Source of the DNA: Cladochytrium replicatum
Lineage: Eukaryota; Chytridiomycota; Chytridiomycetes; Cladochytriales; Cladochytriaceae
DNA: 64,000 nucleotides
Direction: 5' to 3'
Assembly (NCBI GenBank): GCA_025526935.1
Contig: JAHLKD010000045.1
Coordinates: forward strand, 248,001 to 312,000
Shown piece after piece: positions 9,331-20,240 of the stretch. The translations under genes and the position numbers were made by a program. The number at the start of each line of letters is the position of its first letter. The stretch's first letter is position 1. The notes under the pieces were generated by a model. It searched no databases. It saw nothing but the letters and a program-made list of their open reading frames with translations, and was not told the origin of the DNA.

Positions 9331-12300
9331 ATGAAGGCATTCAATAAGCTGTTCAACCCAAAGGACAAGACGGCCAAGACGGCTAAGAAGGAACCAGCGA
9401 TTGTCACGGTGCAATCTCTCAGCCCTCTCAACAATGACACCGTGCTCGTGCAGTTGGAATTGCCACCCGACGTCACTTTCAGTGACTTTGCTGCCGCTGC
9501 CCTCTCAAAACTCGACCTGGCCGGCCACCGCTTCAATGGACATTCGCCGCAATTTCTCATCAATACCGCTGGTGGAAAGATGTCCATTTTGGACAATCGC
9601 GACGTTGTCAACGCTATAATGTCCAAGTCCCAAGTTTTTGTCGAATGGCGAGTGCGCGAGGTAAGTTGCATTCTCTTGTGATGCTTATTTTACTAATCAA
9701 ATAAACGCTTAGATTGCCAATTCATCGTTACCGCTACCAGTTCCTGTACCTCTTGCGGCGGCTAAATGGATATGCAAAGAGCATCGGACCGCCAGTCACG
9801 ATATTTTCGTCTCGTATCGTCGCGAAAACGAAGGAGACCTTGTGAAGACCCTGGTACCGTACTTGGAGAAGGTTGGGAAGCGGCGCTTGGGCAACAAAAT
9901 GAGCGTTTTCTGGGATCAGAAATGTCTTAATGATGCCCAGAACTGGAAAGAAGGGTTCATCAATGGCTTACAGCAGAGCCGGGTCATCGTTTACCTTCTC
10001 AGCGCAGAATCTTTCACGACAATGAACCAAAATGTTCTTGCAGGGTATGTTGCACCGACGAACATTGCATAATGTGCTGATCAAATTTGATAAATCACAG
10101 CAAGGAAGATAATGTACTGATAGAGATTGAAAAAGGGATTGAACTTGCCGAATATTCCCCCAATGTTCGCCTGTGTCCTGTGCTCCTAGACACCATTGAT
10201 GGAGATGGGAATGTTGTTCCATTCACCAAACTTCCAAAGTTTGATCCAGTGCTGAAGTCATTCTCAAATGATCAGCTTGTCAGTGTCTTCTCTCCAGAAG
10301 CTTTTGTTACGAGTCAGAGCAGGTCAGGCAAAACTCTGTGTGACACTATATCCTGGCTTTTTCAAAACAATTGCATTCATCTTACTCCTACTGAAGGAAG
10401 GCTGTATCAGGTTGTGTACAATGTAATTGACTTAGTGAGACCTCTGTCGGAGGTTACATCAGGTTTGTTACTTGCTAATTTAACGTCCACCAAACTAATG
10501 ATTACTGTCACTAGATATTTTGAGCACATTGCCAGAGCCTCCAGTGCATTTTGTTGGACGCAGCAATATATTGTCAGAGGTTCAGATGCAACTTATTAAT
10601 CATGGCGCAGCTATTCTGGTTGCACAAGGCGGCATGGGCAAATCTAGCATTGCACTCCAATACGTCAGGCAGCACAGAAGGTTTTATGATTCAATCTTTT
10701 GGATTCCCTGCAACACAGCTGCAACTGCAATATCTGCTCTGCGTGGTTATGCTGGTTCACACTTTCACTTGACAACCTTTGAAACTATTGCACCTGAAGA
10801 TCTTGTTCGGTTCATGAGTGATAAAATGTCCAAGATTCATTGCTACCTACTTATCCTTGACAATGTTGATGATGAATCAGTGCTTGATCAAGTTTTAGAT
10901 TCTGTGATATTGAGTGGGGATGTCCTTGTAACTTCTCGATCCAATAGCAGTTTGGAAGTGAAGATGAGAAGTTGGGTTGATCCGCTAGTCAAAAATATTC
11001 CAGTTGAAACTTGGTCAAGTGATATATCTCACCAATTCTTGATGCAGCGATTGAGCAAGAGATATCAGTATCTCATTTCAAGTCAGAATGAGGTTGCAGC
11101 TCTCCACAAACTTCTTCAACACATTGATGGTCTTCCTCTTGCAGCAGAGCAAGCTGCTGCATTCATAGAAAGACAGCAATGTGGCTTCTCTGATCTTATT
11201 GTACGTATCAATAGTTATCTGCCTCAAGCTCCTGATTCCAGAGTTGGCATTGCATCTTTGTCACTGTCAGCGATTGTCAAGGCAGGTCTTGACACGATTG
11301 GCCCTGCTGCATCATTGCTTATGCAAGTCCTTTCATTCTATGGCAGTCGTGATATTCCATTTGACCTAGTCAATCAAGTTGTATTCCTGTTATCTGAATG
11401 CAACTTTGAAGGCACTTCAAAATCAGATTTTGATTCTCTTTTATTGCTTCGGCAATTACGCAGTCAGTCCCTTGTCTACAACTCAGCCAACAATACACTG
11501 ACAACACATTCACTTATTCAGGAAGTTGTTATGTCAGAAACATTATTGTCTACAAGACCTCAGTTAACACAAATATCTCTACAATCATTGCTCACATTAT
11601 TTCCACCAAAAATTGATGATCAGTTTGAAAGTTCAAAGATTCCGTTGGCAACAGTGCTCCTCTCTCACACAGAGGCCGCAGCTAAAAAAATTCTCCCAGA
11701 TTCAGTTGACAATCCTTCAGAGTCATTTGGCACATTAGATGATTTACAGTGTCAATGTCAATCGTTCTGCCTATTTGTTGGATATGACACCCAGTGCATG
11801 GATATATTGAATGATATGTACTCAAGAAGAGTAGCACATTACAACACACTTGAACATATACATATTGCTTCCGCACTAAACAGCATGGGAGTGGTTTCAT
11901 TTTGGCAGGGCAAATATGCAAAAGCAGCAAATTTCTTAAAAGACTCCCATGGTATCAAGATGAAACTATACGGCACAAGTGAACATCCAGAAGTAGCAGA
12001 AACTCTGTGTAATATGGGACAGGTTGCAGATAGGCAAGGTGACTATGCCAAAGCAATGCAACTGTATGAAGAGTCTCTTGCAATATATGTTAAAGTTTAT
12101 GGAACACGAGAGCATGCTGAAGTGGCTGTAACACTCAGCTGTATGGGACAGGTTGCACATAGCCAAGGTGACTATGCTAAAGCAATGCAACTGTATGAGG
12201 AGTCTCTTGCAATAAAAGTTAAAGTTTATGGAACACGAGAGCATGCTGAAGTGGCTTTAACACTCAACTGTATGGGACAGGTTGCAGATAGGCAGGGTGA

Positions 12301-13450
12301 CTATGCCAAAGCAATGCAACTGTATGACGAAGAGCTTGCAATTGTAGTGAAAGTTTATGGAGCACGAGAGCATGCTGAAGTGGCTGTAGCACTCAACAGT
12401 ATGGGACAGGTTGCACATAGACAAGGTGACTATGCCAAAGCAATGCAACTGAATGAAGAGTCTCTTGCAATCAAAGTTAAAGTTTATGGAACACGAGAGC
12501 ATGCATCAGTAGCCACAACACTCAACTGTATGGGACAGGTTGCACATAGCCAAGGTGACTATGCCAAAGCAATGCAACTGTATGAAGAGAATCTTGCAAT
12601 ATATGTTAAAGTTTATGGAACACGAGAGCATGCTGAAGTGGCTGTAACACTCAGCTGTATGGGACAGGTTGCAGATAGGCAGGGCGACTATGTCAAAGCA
12701 ATGGAACTGTATGAAGAGTCTCTTGCAATCAAAGTTAAAGTTTATGGAACACGAGAGCATGGTGAAGTGGCTGTAACACTCAACAGTATTGGACAGGTTG
12801 CACATAGACAAGGTGACTATGCCAAAGCAATGCAACTGTATGAAGAGTCTCTTCCAATAGAAGTTAAAGTGTATGGAACACGAGAGCATGCGGAAGTGGC
12901 TGTAACACTCAGCTGTATGGGACAGGTTGCAGATAGCCAAGGTGATTATGCCAAAGCAATGCAACTGTATGAAGAGTCTCTTGCAATAGATGTTAAAGTT
13001 TATGGAACACGAGAGCATGCATCAGTGGCTGTAACACTCAACTGCATGGGACAGGTTGCAGATAGGCAAGGTGACTATAGCAAAGCAATGCAACTGTATG
13101 AAGAGTCTCTTGCAATAAAAGTTAAAGTTTATGGAACACGAGAGCATGCTGAAGTGGCTGTAACACTCAACAGTATGGGACAGGTTGCACATAGGCAAGG
13201 TGACTATGCCAAAGCAATGCAACTGTATGAAGAGTCTCTTGCAATAGATGTTAAAGTTTATGGAACACGAGAGCACCCTTCGGTTGCAATCATATTACAC
13301 TCAATGAGTATGTGCTATTACAAAATGGTTGACATGTCAGGAATGCAGAGGTGTGCAGATGAAGCACTGCAGATATATTCACAATGCCTTCTGCCAGATC
13401 ATCCACACGTAGCAGGATTGCTTGAGTTTTTGAGTGATGTGTCTAGATAG
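9331..13450 (+). CDS. TIR/NB-ARC/TPR NLR-like receptor
   Basis: Four exons (9331-9660, 9713-10044, 10101-10462, 10515-13450; phases agree) encode about 1319 residues. Residues 1-110 form an unassigned, possibly ubiquitin-like domain. Residues 125-250 are a TIR domain: HDIFVSYRREN, a central VFWDQKCL, SRVIVYLLSAESF, and KEDNVLIEIEKG at the position where NADase TIRs carry the catalytic glutamate. An NB-ARC NTPase follows: GRSN at its start, P-loop QGGMGKSSIALQYV, Walker B LLILDNVDDE, VLVTSRS and the GLPL motif DGLPLAAEQAAAFI. The C-terminal third is about eleven kinesin-light-chain-type TPRs of 42 residues. This is the layout of STAND/NLR immune or incompatibility receptors: TIR effector, nucleotide switch, repeat sensor. 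A second near-identical C-terminus enters at the right end of the window. Confidence 0.9.
11995..13276 (+). repeat. 126-bp tandem repeat array encoding TPRs
   Basis: About ten consecutive 126-bp units, each encoding 42 residues with core GDYAKAMQLYEESLAI and VKVYGTREHAEVAVTL. Units differ at very few nucleotides, mostly at a small number of codon positions (D/H and R/S in MGQVADRQ versus MGQVAHSQ; K, Y, D, E or V before VKVYG). High identity at the DNA level points to recent unequal crossing-over or gene conversion. Confidence 0.92.
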
Positions 13451-14438
13451 AATGTTGGAGAATGGTATATTAAATAACATGAGTTGTCAAGCGTTTGATT
13501 AGAATTTGCCCCCGTGACGTTGTATCAATAACTAGTATCAATAACACTGTATCAATAACACTAAGAATATCAGTGACACTGTCTTGTTACTGATTATTAT
13601 TGTTTTGAATCTTTCCCTCAAAACTCTCCACTCTCTACCCCAAATGTTCATTTGTTTGTTATTTGTTTTTAACTATTACCGTCCAATAACAATTACAGTA
13701 ATATTCTTGAAAAATCTCCATCCACTCAAAACAAAGGATTATCAATCTCATCATGCTTATTCTGTTCAACTTCTTCGTTTACCGTACAATCGATTTTGAC
13801 CTCGGTATGTTTTCAACAAATACAAGAAAAGACTTTGAATCTGGCTTAATTGCCCAGGGATGAACAGATCTTGGACCGAAAATGGCCCCAGTCATGGAAA
13901 CAATTCGAAATATGGCGGAAAATGTGGGAATGTGAGTTTTGGATTTGCAAGAATCTGGATCCTGCTTAGATGACATGGACATGGAGTACGAGGGACACTG
14001 GGGAACTGTGACGCAAAAGCATTGACTGCATTCATACTTCAACCGCCGATTCCCCCTCCCAACCTCACACTGCGGAACACATCCCGAGAAGCAAACTCGA
14101 AAGCCATCCGCGCAAAACTGGACCTTCCTGCATCGCCGTTCATCCATCCAGCCGCCTATCAGCAATACGATAAAACCTGATCTGGTAGTTCAGCAGTCAA
14201 TTTGGCCGACTACAGCCCATTTGCCCAAACCCAGTCAACTTTTCCAATGGAAAACTACGAGAAGAAGAACATTGATCACAATTGCAAAGCTACCGCGGAA
14301 GTATCTGCCACAATATCAGAAGGGTTTAGGTGCTCTTGCAGCTACGCATCCAGAGTCCATCCACGCTCTTTCAGATGTTTCCAAGTCTACCTCATCTACT
14401 CACAATACTGGCTCGACAACTGAGCCTGTCTCTAGGAC
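12803..14438 (+). repeat. Left arm of a long inverted duplication
   Basis: This 1.64-kb segment (last TPR units, stop codon and about 1 kb downstream) matches the reverse complement of 62361-64000 almost base for base. Predicted peptides from the shared spacer, such as the one from 13584-13799, are identical in both arms. The match stops abruptly after the codons for TTEPVSR near 14438. The right arm runs off the window, so the true arm is longer on the NLR side. Confidence 0.93.
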
Positions 14439-14605
14439 AACAGTCGAGCAGAAAGAGACCAAGGTCTCGTCCTCCTCGGCCGTCCCCACTATCTGCATCA
14501 CCCACCACGAAAGGAAAAAAAGCCAAACAGGCAATGACGGCGGCGACAACCACGGCAAAGCGAACAACGCTGGTCCAGTCCTTCAGAGGTGCAGATTGGA
14601 CATGA
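14014..14605 (+). pseudogene. Decayed ORF with PIP-like C-terminus
   Basis: The right-arm copy (62361-62781, minus strand) reads without a break through ILQPPIPPPNLTLRNTS, KPDLVVQQSIWPTTAHLPKP and RRRTLITIAKLPRK. Here the same stretch has a 2-bp loss near 14155 that shifts frame. Beyond the duplication boundary the sequence continues into RPRSRPPRPSPLS, KGKKAKQ and a stop-terminated TTAKRTTLVQSFRGADWT, a degenerate version of the PIP tail seen at 8615-8748. I do not recognise the family; Lys-rich linker plus terminal PIP box would suit a replication or repair subunit, which is speculation. Confidence 0.45.
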
Positions 14606-15130
14606 TTGATCTTATGCATGTCTACAAACTGTCCTTCGTTAAGAGGCATTCTTTTTTACGTTGTTTTCAAAATGCACAAACAAAACAGCAGTAACATTTC
14701 ATATTTACATTCAGTATGGAATAAGCAATCAGTTGCAATGCACTATCGAATGCATTAGAACTGAGATGCAAATCCGATTCGAGCTCGGTGATTCAAGCAC
14801 CTTCAGAAAAACCGGGATGAGTTTGTTGGTCTGCGCGGATTTAATGAAGACAAATTTGTCCCAACAAGCTCCCTGTATGGAGCACCAACTGTTGACCTGT
14901 CTCCTGAAAGTAAAATAACCTTCAAGTAACTTTCCTTGTTTCTACAGCAATCCGCAAGGCTAAGTCCGAACACAGGGAGCAAGCGAACCAACCTACTGCT
15001 TCTGAAATTGTCTTCAGGTCACTCAGTAGTCTGTCATGGATGATCTGTTGCTATTTGCAAATCTGCCGTTACGTTTCTATTTTCTAAGCCATTAACATAA
15101 ATCTGAACAAATCAAAAATCAATTAAATAC
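14606..15130. other. Intergenic, no gene seen
   Basis: No ORF with recognisable features lies between the PIP-tail stop and the copia element. The last 25 bp (ACAAATCAAAAAT and following) resemble the sequence immediately beyond the 3' LTR. Confidence 0.4.
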
Positions 15131-15155
15131 TGTCGTAATTTGGAAACGTTCATTT
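15131..15155 (+). repeat. Collapsed 5' LTR remnant
   Basis: TGTCGTAATTTGGAAACGTT and the next five bases match the first 25 bp of the 3' LTR (19018 onward), then the sequence jumps to unrelated internal leader. About 200 bp of LTR are missing, including the promoter and the start of R. Confidence 0.8.
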
Positions 15156-15264
15156 CGCAACAACCGCGTATCAAGCTCTCGCACCAGCTCAGCAACCAAC
15201 AGCCCCGGCTACACAAGAACCGCAACAAACGCAAGTCACCCAATCTCCGATCAACGTTATCGCG

Positions 15265-16314
15265 ATGGCCAGCTCCAGGAGCAACCCCACCAACACCGTG
15301 TCCGCTACTACATCAACAAACAACGAAATCTCCACCTCCGGATGGTCTCGCCCGCCTAAAATCCAAGGCCTCGAGTTCCACACCTGGCAGTTCCGAATGC
15401 AGTGGTGGCTAACTAGCCGAAACCTCTGGTATGGAATCCTGGATACCGACCTTGTCGAAGCAGACATGTCAGTCACACAGAAGCAACAGAATGGACAAGC
15501 CTTCGCCGCAATCCTGGAATGCCTCTCGGACAAGGACCTTGTTTGCATCGAAGGAGAAACTCTCGCCAAACGTATCTGGACAATCCTGGAAAATGCATAC
15601 AAGTTAAGTGCTCCTGTCACCTTGCAGCGGCTCAATGAAAAGATGGCATCGCTTACCAAAACAACCTCCATGCCTTTCGAAGAGTTTGCCATGCAAATTC
15701 GTTCGATTGCTCGGCGCATTAACGCAGTTGCCAAGACTATTGCGAAGGATTCGGCCACGGCAGCTGACACTTGGTCTGAAGCTCGCATCATCACTCAGAT
15801 CGTTGGTTTGGGTGCCGAGCACATCAGTTTTGTCTCTGCCTGGTACACCCAAGCAGAGAGCGAGCAGACCCTCGACAACCTGACGCGTCAATTGGCACCA
15901 CTCGACATTCACATGGATCGCCATCGCCGCCAGCAGGGACAGACACAAGCAAGCATATTAAAAGCGCAGACCGGACTCTCCGCGCAGCAGCAGCAGCGAA
16001 ATCAAGGTCGAAACAATCACCGCAAGAAGGATCCTCGTCGTTGTCACTACTGTGGCATCCAAGGTCACATACAAGCAGACTGCCGCCGGCGTGCTCGCAA
16101 CGCCGCCACCGGACAAGACACTCGACCAGCCAACATGCGCAACCTATCGGGAAGCAATGGCAACAACAACGGGAACAACCGCGGTCGTCGAAACCAAGCC
16201 AACATTGCAAACACCAATAACAGCAACAACGGTCCCACCAACTCTGCCGGCTCGTCTCCAAACAATATTGAGACGCCAGCTGCCGCCCTAGCCGCTGATA
16301 CGTCCGGCGCGTGA
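15265..16314 (+). CDS. Copia Gag polyprotein
   Basis: Intact 349-residue ORF. It has an N-terminal Ser/Thr/Asn-rich tail, then the UBN2-like gag core (FHTWQFRMQWWLTSRNLWYG, about residues 38-57; ERIWT-like AKRIWTILENAY; LQRLNEKMASL), a Gln/Arg-rich basic region and a single CCHC zinc knuckle C-H-Y-C-G-I-Q-G-H-I-Q-A-D-C near residue 260 that would bind template RNA. The Asn/Gly-rich tail runs to the stop, and the protease reading frame begins in another frame just after it. Gag being open while pol is wrecked suggests modest age. Confidence 0.9.
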   Translation: MASSRSNPTNTVSATTSTNNEISTSGWSRPPKIQGLEFHTWQFRMQWWLTSRNLWYGILDTDLVEADMSVTQKQQNGQAFAAILECLSDKDLVCIEGETLAKRIWTILENAYKLSAPVTLQRLNEKMASLTKTTSMPFEEFAMQIRSIARRINAVAKTIAKDSATAADTWSEARIITQIVGLGAEHISFVSAWYTQAESEQTLDNLTRQLAPLDIHMDRHRRQQGQTQASILKAQTGLSAQQQQRNQGRNNHRKKDPRRCHYCGIQGHIQADCRRRARNAATGQDTRPANMRNLSGSNGNNNGNNRGRRNQANIANTNNSNNGPTNSAGSSPNNIETPAAALAADTSGA

Positions 16315-18965
16315 ACATTGGTATCTCGACTCAGGAGCAACGACACACATCTGCAAGGATCATGCAGCGTTTGCCAATCTCCGGAGCGTTCCTCCAGAGA
16401 CTATCCTAGTCGGGAACAACGAGACAGTCACCGTCACTGAACGAAGTTCGGTCAAACTAATGTTTGATTTGAATGGCAGAACTAACAATCTTGAACTTAC
16501 CAATGTATTTTACGCCCTGACTTTCTCCCACAACTTGGTATCTGTTGGTCGCCTCGTGGATGCGAGCCTCGAGGTCAAGTTTGCCAAGGACGTTTGCGAC
16601 GTCCGTTATCCGAACGGGGCGCTTTTCTTCACTGCTCGCCGGGACATAGGCCGCCTTTGGCGCCTGCAATCTGCTCAACTCTTCGGAAAACCATCCGCCA
16701 TTTCTCGTTACGACCACGCAAGCTCAACTCGCTCAGCTCTGGCATGCCCGCACCGGTCACCCTGGCGTCAACCCCTTGCGTCAGCTTCCTCATCTTGTGG
16801 ACGGTCTCGGTGTTCAAGCTTTCAACGATGCTAACGTCCACAGTTGTGCGTCCTGTCAAGCTGCCAAAGCGCGCAAACAGCCTTTTCAGGGTTCCCGTCG
16901 CCGCGCAACAGCACCCTGCGAACGTGTTCATCTCGACCTCGCCGGCCCAATCTCGCCTCCCTCACTCACCTGAAATCAGTACGTCGCAGGTTTGACTGAA
17001 GACTGCACCTCCGGTCGTTGGGTGCTCTTCTCCTCGGACAAGCAGGCTCGTACGGTCAACACGAGCTTCAACACCTGGCGACGACACGCTGAGAGACAGT
17101 CCGGACAGCTGGTCAAGTCCATTCGAACGGACGGTGGACGCGAGTTCCTTGGGGAATTCAAATCGTTCCTGAGCCAGCTCATTGTCTCAATTGACGTTAC
17201 CGAAGTTGCCACTCCGCGGTGTCGCTGAGCGGTTTTTCTTTGCCGTCTTCACCGTCGCTCACGCATTGCTTCACCAAGCCAACCTACCTGCTGAATTCTG
17301 GGAAGGGCTGTACGCACTGCTGTCTACCTGTTGAATCGTTTGCCAACATGCTCTCTGGATCACAAGACTCCTTTCGAAGCCTGGTTCGGTTATCGGCTGG
17401 ATATTTCTCATCTTCGCACTTTCTGGTGCGACGCCTGGATTCTCTTGGTTCCTCGTGTTGGCGGTCTCCCTCCTGTTGGAGGCTAGTTTGACTCTCGTGC
17501 TGTTCGGACCATCTTTGTCGGCTACAACCCCAGCACACATGCTCATCGGTTCTACGTCCCATCCACCAGCAAAATTGTCAAGTCCCACCATGCCACCTTT
17601 TTAGAAGATAAGTTCACCCGTGACAGAGTGTATTTCGGTGACCAAGTTTTCGATTCTCTCGATCAGGCCCCCTATCTCCAGTCAGCTCTTCCCCTGCATT
17701 TTGCCTCAACCGCGTATCCTCTTCCTCGCCACTCGGCCATGCTTCTCGAGTTGGATCCCACTGATCCTGACAACCTCCCGCCCGACCCTTTCGACTTCGA
17801 CCCCGACAACCTCAGTGGCTCCTCCGCTCTTGCTCCTTTCTCCTCGGAGCTCTTTGCTTTGCAGGCCGCGTTGTTCTCCTCCACAGACCCCCTAACGTAT
17901 GCCGACGCCCTCGCCTCTCCGCACCGCGAGGATTGGATTCGGGCTATGCAGGAGGAGGACGCTGGACTTTGAGCTCTGGGGACCTACGAGATTGTCGATT
18001 TGCCAGAAGATGCCACTGTCGTTGACTCCAAGTGGGTGTTCAAGCGCAAAGTACTCGCCAACGGGGCACGATCGATTCAAGGCCCGCATTGTTGCTCGAG
18101 GTTTCACGCAACAATTTGGTGTTGATCTTGACGAGGTATTTGCGCCTGTCGTCTCGTTCTGTCTCCTTGTGGCACTTGCTGCCGCGATGGGATGGGTGAT
18201 GCGAAAGGGAGATGTGAAGCAAGCATATCTCAACGCCATCTTGATGCACACCATCTACCTCAGAATCCCTCCCGGTTTACCGTTCTTGGAAAATCGCAAG
18301 AAAGCCTGGCATCTCCACAAGTCACTCTATGGACTCCGTCAGTCTGGCTGAAATTGGAACAAGGAGTTCGACTCTAAACTTACCTCAAGCGGATTCATAC
18401 GGTTGCGGTCAGATTCTTGTGTTTACCTTCTACCTGGTAACGGATTTGCAGAAACAGTCATCATCGCAATATTCGTGGACGACACGTTGGTCATTGGAAC
18501 AGCGGAACGGACGAAATATGCTATGGGGATTCTCAAGCAAGTATTCAACATCACTGAAGATGACGAGGCAGAATTGAGCGAACGACGGATGGATACCGGA
18601 TCGATCAACAGGGCTACGTAGACAAGATCCTTCAACGATTCGGAATGGGAGAGTTGAAACCAGTTTCTACTCCAGAAGATGTAAGGAAGGCCAAAAACGC
18701 AGAGATCACAAGTGAAGACTATCTTTATTGCGAAGCTGTCGGAAGTCTTATGTTCTTGATGCTCGGAACTCGACCAGATATCACGCACGCCGTGCACAGA
18801 GGCAGTCGAAACATGTCTTCACCAACTGCTGCCGACATCGTTGCTGCGAAGCGAATCTTCAGATACATCAACGGTACCAAAAACTTCGAAATACAATACC
18901 GCAAGAGTGCACAATTTGAAATAGTCGGATACTCAGACGCAGATTGGGGAGGAGACCTTTTGTGA
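16315..18965 (+). pseudogene. Copia pol, multiply frameshifted
   Basis: Fragments of protease, integrase, reverse transcriptase and RNase H are read in at least three frames with in-frame stops (for example after HLDLAGPISPPSLT, after QEEDAGL, and after LYGLRQSG). The RT box is FVDD, a common variant of YVDD. RNase H ends after its first acidic residue, with the remainder deleted immediately before the polypurine tract. Confidence 0.9.
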
Positions 18966-19017
18966 TTCCATTTGACCTTTACTTGTTTGTTTCTTCACAG
19001 TTCAGTTGTAGGGGGAG

Positions 19018-19240
19018 TGTCGTAAATTGGAAACGTTCATTTAGAGCTGAACCGTTCGTTCATCTGCCACTGAATCATTCATTTTCTTGATTGTTTACCT
19101 GATTTAGGAAGTTAAAAGTTTCTTTTCCTTTTCTCTTTTCCTACTTTCTAGATGTTTCCTTTGCCGTTTCTGCTCTATAAAGGCGAACAATCTTTCTCAA
19201 TAAATCTAGTGAAGTTAGAAAAACCATCTATTTACGACGA
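19018..19240 (+). repeat. 3' LTR of the copia element
   Basis: About 223 bp, beginning TGTCGTAAATTGG and ending ATTTACGACGA, so the ends form a short imperfect inverted repeat (TCGTAAAT / ATTTACGA). A TATAAA-like box (CTATAAAGGCG) and an AATAAA signal lie in the 3' third, as expected for U3 and R. It is preceded directly by the purine tract AGGGGGAG. Confidence 0.88.
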
Positions 19241-19599
19241 ATACTAAACAAATCAAAAATTAACTGAATTCTAAACAAAAGAAAGGAAATCCCATTCCCC
19301 CAACTCTTTCCCCAAATCTCTTTCTATGCCACATCTGCGGCACACACTACGACAACATGGCATGGAAGACTGGAGCAGCACTATTCTTTACCGTGGGAAG
19401 AGAATGAAGATATCCCATACACCAGATATGTATCGCGTATCTTTGCTGCAAGATTTGCGAAATCAGTGACCATGAGGCCAGTTGTTCGCTCTTTTCCAAA
19501 CTGCAGCCAGCGCTGCTCCAGTAAACCAGATCTATTGGATTGTAGCTGAATCTGCTTTGACCTAATCTCAAAGCTGCCACCATCCAAGTTGTCATCCAC

Positions 19600-20240
19600 C
19601 CCAAAGTCATTTTGATCGGCCCTCCGCCAGTGGGGTTCTCTCTTTCACTTGAATCACTGACATTCTTGAAATTGTGCTCGAGCCATCTTCGTTGCCATCC
19701 CCATTGCCATCCTCATCCTGACCTTCCTCATCCTCTTGAACGTTGTTTACACCCAGTTTTTCAAAGCAAGCGCAAACGTGGCCCCATTGCTGCTTGGCTG
19801 ACAGATTGGGGAAAGACCTCCACCTCCACTTTGCGTACGTCACCACAAATCTTGGGACATTCATAAAGACATGGTTAGAGAAATTGGACGACCACATTTT
19901 CTCGAACTCCACAAGAGCATTGTTTAAGTACAAGAGGTCCGGAAATTCAACTCCATGATCGCGAATAGAGTCGACAGCCGATAACACAACTGTGGCAAAC
20001 GTGTTGCCATCCTCCAGGAGCTTAATCCTTCGCTGGGGCATTCGCCCCATGCCGCAGGAGATCGACACCGCCCGAAGCGCTGGCGTGGTCTGGCGTCATA
20101 ACGCCAGGTGGACTAGTTTAGCTTGAACCGAGCCTTCTAACCATGGTTGCACACATGAACGATGAACGAGGCATGGGCTGCCTAGGTATTTTCGGAGCGT
20201 GACGAGGATTTCATCGAGGCGGGTTTCAAAAGTTGGGTGA
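19600..20240 (-). pseudogene. WW-ankyrin gene head, truncated
   Basis: On the minus strand from about 20225 the frame reads LDEILVTLRKYLGSPCLVHR and then VQAKLVHLAL. After one frame change it reads DHASALGGVDLLRHGA. These match the F-box-like head and the VQAKFIH...DDASALGRIDFL segment of the intact protein at 6590-8215. No WW repeats follow. A 153-codon ORF downstream (20068-19607) has an acidic Asp/Glu-Gly tail but no family I recognise and may be chance or a fused hypothetical. Confidence 0.6.

Larger units (their letters stand above)
15131..19240 (+). mobile_element. Ty1/copia LTR retrotransposon, inactive
   Basis: Domain order is gag, protease, integrase, reverse transcriptase, RNase H, which defines the copia superfamily. 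Gag is open (15265-16314). The rest of pol is split by stops and frameshifts: protease YLDSGATTHI near 16320, GAG-pre-integrase and integrase core (QLPHLVDGLG, HLDLAGP, IRTDGGREFLGEF), RT with VDSKWVFKRK, RFKARIVARGF, DVKQAYLNA and the FVDD active-site box (IFVDDTLVIG), and RNase H cut off after SDADWGGDL. The 3' LTR (19018-19240) is complete and preceded by a GGGGGAG polypurine tract. The 5' LTR is reduced to about 25 bp. No autonomous activity is expected. Confidence 0.93.

Noticed and set aside
11966-13276. Long minus-strand ORFs with a repeated MLSCSINFNFYCKRLFIQLH-type peptide
   Set aside because: They are the antisense reading of the 126-bp TPR array; the sense strand has a complete NLR architecture.
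11995-13276. Regular direct repeats as a possible CRISPR array
   Set aside because: Units are contiguous 126-bp coding repeats without unique spacers, in a eukaryotic gene.
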